Origin: Bacteroidales bacterium UBA3289
GTDB taxonomy: Bacteria; Bacteroidota; Bacteroidia; Bacteroidales; UBA932
Assembly: GCA_002361625.1 (NCBI GenBank)
Contig: DETL01000022.1
Coordinates: 4,257-12,432 of the forward strand
Length of the DNA: 8,176 nt
Direction: 5' to 3'
Shown: piece by piece, positions 6,191 to 8,176 of the stretch
Layout of the letters: every line of letters starts with the position of its first letter
Position numbering within the stretch: position 1 is the stretch's first letter
Made by a program: the position numbers and the translations under genes
The notes under the pieces: generated by a model
What the model saw: the letters and a program-made list of their open reading frames with translations, nothing else
The model's database searches: none
Told to the model about the DNA's origin: nothing

Positions 6191-6221
6191 TTTGAAATGT
6201 ATGGAATTATCCTTAAAATAG
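6191..6221 (+). promoter_or_regulatory. Weak candidate promoter of the Gfo/Idh/MocA gene
   Basis: TTTG at 6191-6194, a 19-nt spacer, and TAAAATAG at 6214-6221, which matches four of the six fixed positions of TAnnTTTG. Transcription would start near 6228, about 20 nt before the ATG at 6249. The spacing is right but the -7 box is poor. The gene is divergent from aspA, so it must have a promoter somewhere in 6107-6248. Confidence 0.35.
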
Positions 6222-6248
6222 TGCCGGATTTCCTTAACAGTCAATCTG

Positions 6249-7322
6249 ATGAAACCTTGTCGCCTTCTGTCCGCCGCTTTCGCGCTGCTGTTTTCCTTCG
6301 TGCTGTCCGCTTCCGAACCCTTCCGCATCGCCGTGGCCGGCGTCACGCATGACCATCTGGGCGGTGTCGTTTCCCAGTTGAAAGCGGGGGATATCCGCGT
6401 CGTCGGCGTCTGGGAGGCCGATGCCCGTTACCTGCATGCCAATTCCCTGACGGGGATGCTACCGGAGCATATCTTTTATGCCGATCTCGGCCGGATGCTG
6501 GACGAAACCCGTCCCGAGGCCGTCGTGGCCTACGGCTCGATCAAGGAACATCTGGCCGTCGTGGAGGCCTGTGCACCGCGCGGCATCCACGTGATGGTGG
6601 AAAAGCCCTTGGCGGCCTCGCTCAAGGACGCCCGGAAGATGGCGGCCTTGGCCCGGAAACACGGCATCCTCCTGTTGACGAATTATGAGACAACCTGGTA
6701 TGCATCCAACCGGTATGTGAAGGAAAACCTTGCCTCCGTGGGACCCGTCTATCGCATCGAAGTCTATGACGGGCACCAGGGACCCATCGAGATCGGCTGC
6801 AGCAAGAAGTTTACCGACTGGCTCACGGATCCTGTCCTGAACGGGGGAGGGGCCGTGATGGACTTCGGCTGTTACGGGGCCAATCTGGCCACCTGGCTCC
6901 TGGACGGCCGCCGGCCCGCCAGCGTCTATGCGGTCCTGCAGCGGAACAAGCCCTCGGTGTACCCCCGCGTGGATGACGACGCGACCATCGTCCTGGACTA
7001 TGGCGGGACCACCGTCCAGATCAACGCCTCCTGGTGCTGGCCCTATGGCCGGAAGGACATGTATGTCTATGGGAAGGACGGGTTCCTGTATCAGGCCGAT
7101 CCGAACCGCGTCGCCAACGTCCCCGGTGCCCGCGGTGTGGTTGCCCCGGCCCTGGAAGCGCCCATCGACAATCCCTTCCATTACCTCGCCGCTGCCGTCC
7201 GGGGAGAGCTGACCGTCGTCCCCACGGACCTATCGGCCCTGGAAAACAACCTGACTGTGATGGAAATCCTTTCCGCCGCCGTCCGCAGCGCCCGGACCGG
7301 AAAGCCCGTCCGGCTCCGGTAA
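6249..7322 (+). CDS. Exported Gfo/Idh/MocA-family protein
   Basis: A 357-residue protein with a signal peptide (KPCR, then hydrophobic 6-19, likely cleavage after the LSA at 19-21), so it probably acts in the periplasm. The Rossmann domain begins at residue 25. The nucleotide loop reads AVAGVTHDH (28-36), which lacks the classic GxGxxG glycine pattern. VMVEKPLA (115-122) supplies the conserved EKP with Lys119. GAVMDFGCYGANL (201-213) corresponds to the family's DxGxH region, with Tyr where His is common. The C-terminal half resembles the usual alpha/beta oxidoreductase domain. Family members oxidise or reduce sugars and related compounds with bound NAD(P), and some, such as GH109, are glycosidases. 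The substrate cannot be predicted here; at this length GH109 seems less likely. It is convergent with the 61-residue gene, 5 bp away. Confidence 0.88.
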   Translation: MKPCRLLSAAFALLFSFVLSASEPFRIAVAGVTHDHLGGVVSQLKAGDIRVVGVWEADARYLHANSLTGMLPEHIFYADLGRMLDETRPEAVVAYGSIKEHLAVVEACAPRGIHVMVEKPLAASLKDARKMAALARKHGILLLTNYETTWYASNRYVKENLASVGPVYRIEVYDGHQGPIEIGCSKKFTDWLTDPVLNGGGAVMDFGCYGANLATWLLDGRRPASVYAVLQRNKPSVYPRVDDDATIVLDYGGTTVQINASWCWPYGRKDMYVYGKDGFLYQADPNRVANVPGARGVVAPALEAPIDNPFHYLAAAVRGELTVVPTDLSALENNLTVMEILSAAVRSARTGKPVRLR

Positions 7323-7327
7323 ACGGT

Positions 7328-7513
7328 TTATGGGGCGCAGTCCCTTCCCAGGACCGAATACCGTTCCAGTTCTTTTCCCTCCTCGCTGTACACGGCGAAT
7401 CCCTTCCTGCCCGACCGGAGCGTGATTCCACCGTAATACGCCCCGCGTTTCCTTACCGCTTTCTTGGCTCGGAGCAGGGCTTCTTCCAGGGTGGGGCAAT
7501 AGTACGTGGTCAT
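7328..7513 (-). CDS. Small unknown protein, 61 residues
   Basis: I do not recognise a family. The protein starts at the ATG at 7513-7511 and has no signal peptide or membrane segment. Residues 8-23 (TLEEALLRAKKAVRKR) look like one basic amphipathic helix. This is followed by two or three likely beta strands (AYYGGITLR, GFAVYSEE, ERYSVL), suggesting a compact helix-plus-sheet fold. Charged and aromatic residues are well distributed, as in a real protein. A longer reading to 7645 would add a serine-rich stretch lying on top of the membrane-protein gene at 7575, so it is rejected. The start codon is one base after a 7-bp inverted repeat containing a promoter-like box. It is the last of three leftward genes, 61 bp after the DUF3784-like gene. 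Confidence 0.6.
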   Translation of the reverse strand: MTTYYCPTLEEALLRAKKAVRKRGAYYGGITLRSGRKGFAVYSEEGKELERYSVLGRDCAP

Positions 7514-7514
7514 C

Positions 7515-7538
7515 ACGGCGGTAAAGATATGCCGCCGT
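7515..7538. repeat. Inverted repeat with embedded -7-like box, abutting the 61-residue gene
   Basis: ACGGCGG (7515-7521) and CCGCCGT (7532-7538) are perfect 7-bp arms around a 10-nt loop. On the minus strand the loop contains TATCTTTA (7529-7522), one base from TAnnTTTG. The structure ends one base before the ATG at 7513. No TTTG lies at the expected -33 spacing; the nearest, at 7547-7544, leaves only 14 nt. The promoter part is therefore weak, while the inverted repeat itself is clear. Confidence 0.6.
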
Positions 7539-7574
7539 TGAGCCAAAGGAGGGTACAGGAAAGGAAATGCTTTA

Positions 7575-7865
7575 TTATTTGCAGACCTTGTTGAACAGGA
7601 TCTGCTGGATGACCACAAGGACGCTGACGAATAGAACGACGACATATCCTTCTTTCAGGAATCCATATATGAGAAAGCAAACCGCTACTGCCGCCGTACA
7701 ACCGGCATGGACGATCCTGAATTTCTTCAGGTCATACTGCTTCCCGTCGCCGATATGCCTGAAATACCACATCATGTATTTCTCCCCGCTGAAAAATCCG
7801 ACGTAGATGGCCACCATGAAGGCCAATACGGCGATAACCAGTGAAAAAACTTGAAGAGCGCTCAT
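7575..7865 (-). CDS. Small membrane protein resembling DUF3784
   Basis: A 96-residue protein with three hydrophobic segments, near residues 4-25, 51-70 and 73-92, so almost certainly an inner-membrane protein. Between the first two is a polar loop (GEKYMMWYF, then GDGKQYDLKKF at 39-49). The YD-x-KK arrangement after the first membrane segment resembles DUF3784 proteins, small membrane proteins of unknown function. That assignment comes from pattern memory and is tentative. It starts 29 bp after the AraC-family gene's stop on the same strand, with no obvious promoter between, so the two are probably co-transcribed. Cys56, Cys63 and Cys95 are scattered and form no metal-binding motif. Confidence 0.75.
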   Translation of the reverse strand: MSALQVFSLVIAVLAFMVAIYVGFFSGEKYMMWYFRHIGDGKQYDLKKFRIVHAGCTAAVAVCFLIYGFLKEGYVVVLFVSVLVVIQQILFNKVCK

Positions 7866-7894
7866 AAAGGTCGGCAGTGAAAAAAGTCGAACGT

Positions 7895-8176
7895 CTATTT
7901 CGCCAGGAATTCCGAAGGGGTGAGGCCTGTGACTTTCTTGAAGATCCGGTTGAAGTGATGCACGTATTCGAATCCCAGCAAATGGGCCGTTTCGCTGACA
8001 TTGTGCCCATGCATCAGGAGGCTTTTCCCCCTTTCAACCACGAAAGAATGGATGTAGCCGATGGCTGTATCGCCTGTTGCCTTGTGGATCATGTCGCCCA
8101 GATAGCGGGGAGAATACGCCAGTTCTGACGCGCAATATTGGACGGAGGGGCCCCCCAGGCTCAACTGCTTGTTCTC
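7895..8176 (-). CDS. AraC-family transcriptional regulator, C-terminal part (cut by window edge)
   Basis: The last 93 residues of an AraC/XylS-family DNA-binding domain; the frame is open to the right edge, so the N-terminus lies outside. Two helix-turn-helix units are visible. The first covers YCASELAYSPRYLGDMIHK and continues with TGDTAIGYI. The second is NVSETAHLLGFEYVHHFNRI followed by FKKVTGLTPSEF, the typical family C-terminal signature. The sensor domain, and therefore the inducer, cannot be seen. A TTG at 8164 is only an internal codon, because the family needs sequence further upstream. The DUF3784-like gene follows 29 bp downstream on the same strand and may be its regulatory target or operon partner. 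Confidence 0.92.
   Translation of the reverse strand, partial: ENKQLSLGGPSVQYCASELAYSPRYLGDMIHKATGDTAIGYIHSFVVERGKSLLMHGHNVSETAHLLGFEYVHHFNRIFKKVTGLTPSEFLAK

Noticed and set aside
7292..7313. A 6-bp GC inverted repeat (CCGGAC / GTCCGG) near the end of the Gfo/Idh/MocA gene as a terminator
   Set aside because: Neither strand has a T-run next to it, and the arms are short for GC-rich coding sequence.
7514..7645. Extension of the 61-residue protein upstream to 7645
   Set aside because: It would overlap the 3' end of the membrane-protein gene and adds a Ser-rich stretch of shadow-frame type. The ATG at 7513 gives a compact, plausible protein.

Overview
The window looks like chromosomal DNA of a GC-rich member of the Bacteroidota, most likely a gut-type or anaerobic Bacteroidales. 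Three things point there. Several genes have the Bacteroidota promoter (TTTG, then a 19-21 nt gap, then TAnnTTTG) close to the start codon. Purine-rich ribosome binding sites are largely absent. The gene families also fit: class I fumarase, PspC/PadR operon, exo-sialidase, exported Gfo/Idh/MocA protein and AraC regulator. Genus cannot be settled from the sequence alone. I see no mobile element, CRISPR array, tRNA or rRNA, and no gene-free stretch longer than about 145 bp.

Layout, left to right. (1) The N-terminal 191 codons of a class I fumarate hydratase run leftward off the window edge. (2) Divergent from it is a three-gene operon: a short PspC-domain protein, a PadR-family repressor and a long PspC-domain protein. 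The last two overlap by ATGA. (3) After 63 bp containing a striking 42-bp inverted repeat and a candidate promoter comes a GH33-type exo-sialidase. Its stop codon overlaps the start of a DUF1963 (YwqG-like) gene. (4) Convergent with these, 5 bp away, is aspartate ammonia-lyase (aspA) with a clear promoter. (5) Divergent from aspA is an exported Gfo/Idh/MocA-family protein. (6) Convergent with that, again 5 bp away, is a leftward cluster: a 61-residue unknown protein, a small three-helix membrane protein resembling DUF3784, and the C-terminal part of an AraC-family regulator cut by the window edge.

How the genes may work together. The PspC/PadR operon is probably an autoregulated envelope-stress module: two membrane proteins share an N-terminal domain and a PspC domain, with a repressor encoded between them. 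The two fumarate-metabolising enzymes, class I fumarase and aspartase, are ordinary central metabolism for an anaerobe that uses fumarate. The sialidase would release sialic acid from host or dietary glycans; no sialic acid catabolism genes lie nearby.

The most interesting structure is regulatory. Two unrelated genes (the sialidase at 2725 and the 61-residue protein at 7513) each have a perfect inverted repeat ending one or two bases before the start codon, with a TAnnTTTA promoter-like box at its centre. Transcripts reading through from the upstream co-directional genes would fold into a hairpin touching the start codon. Transcripts started at the embedded promoter would lack the left arm. 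This is an inference that can be tested.
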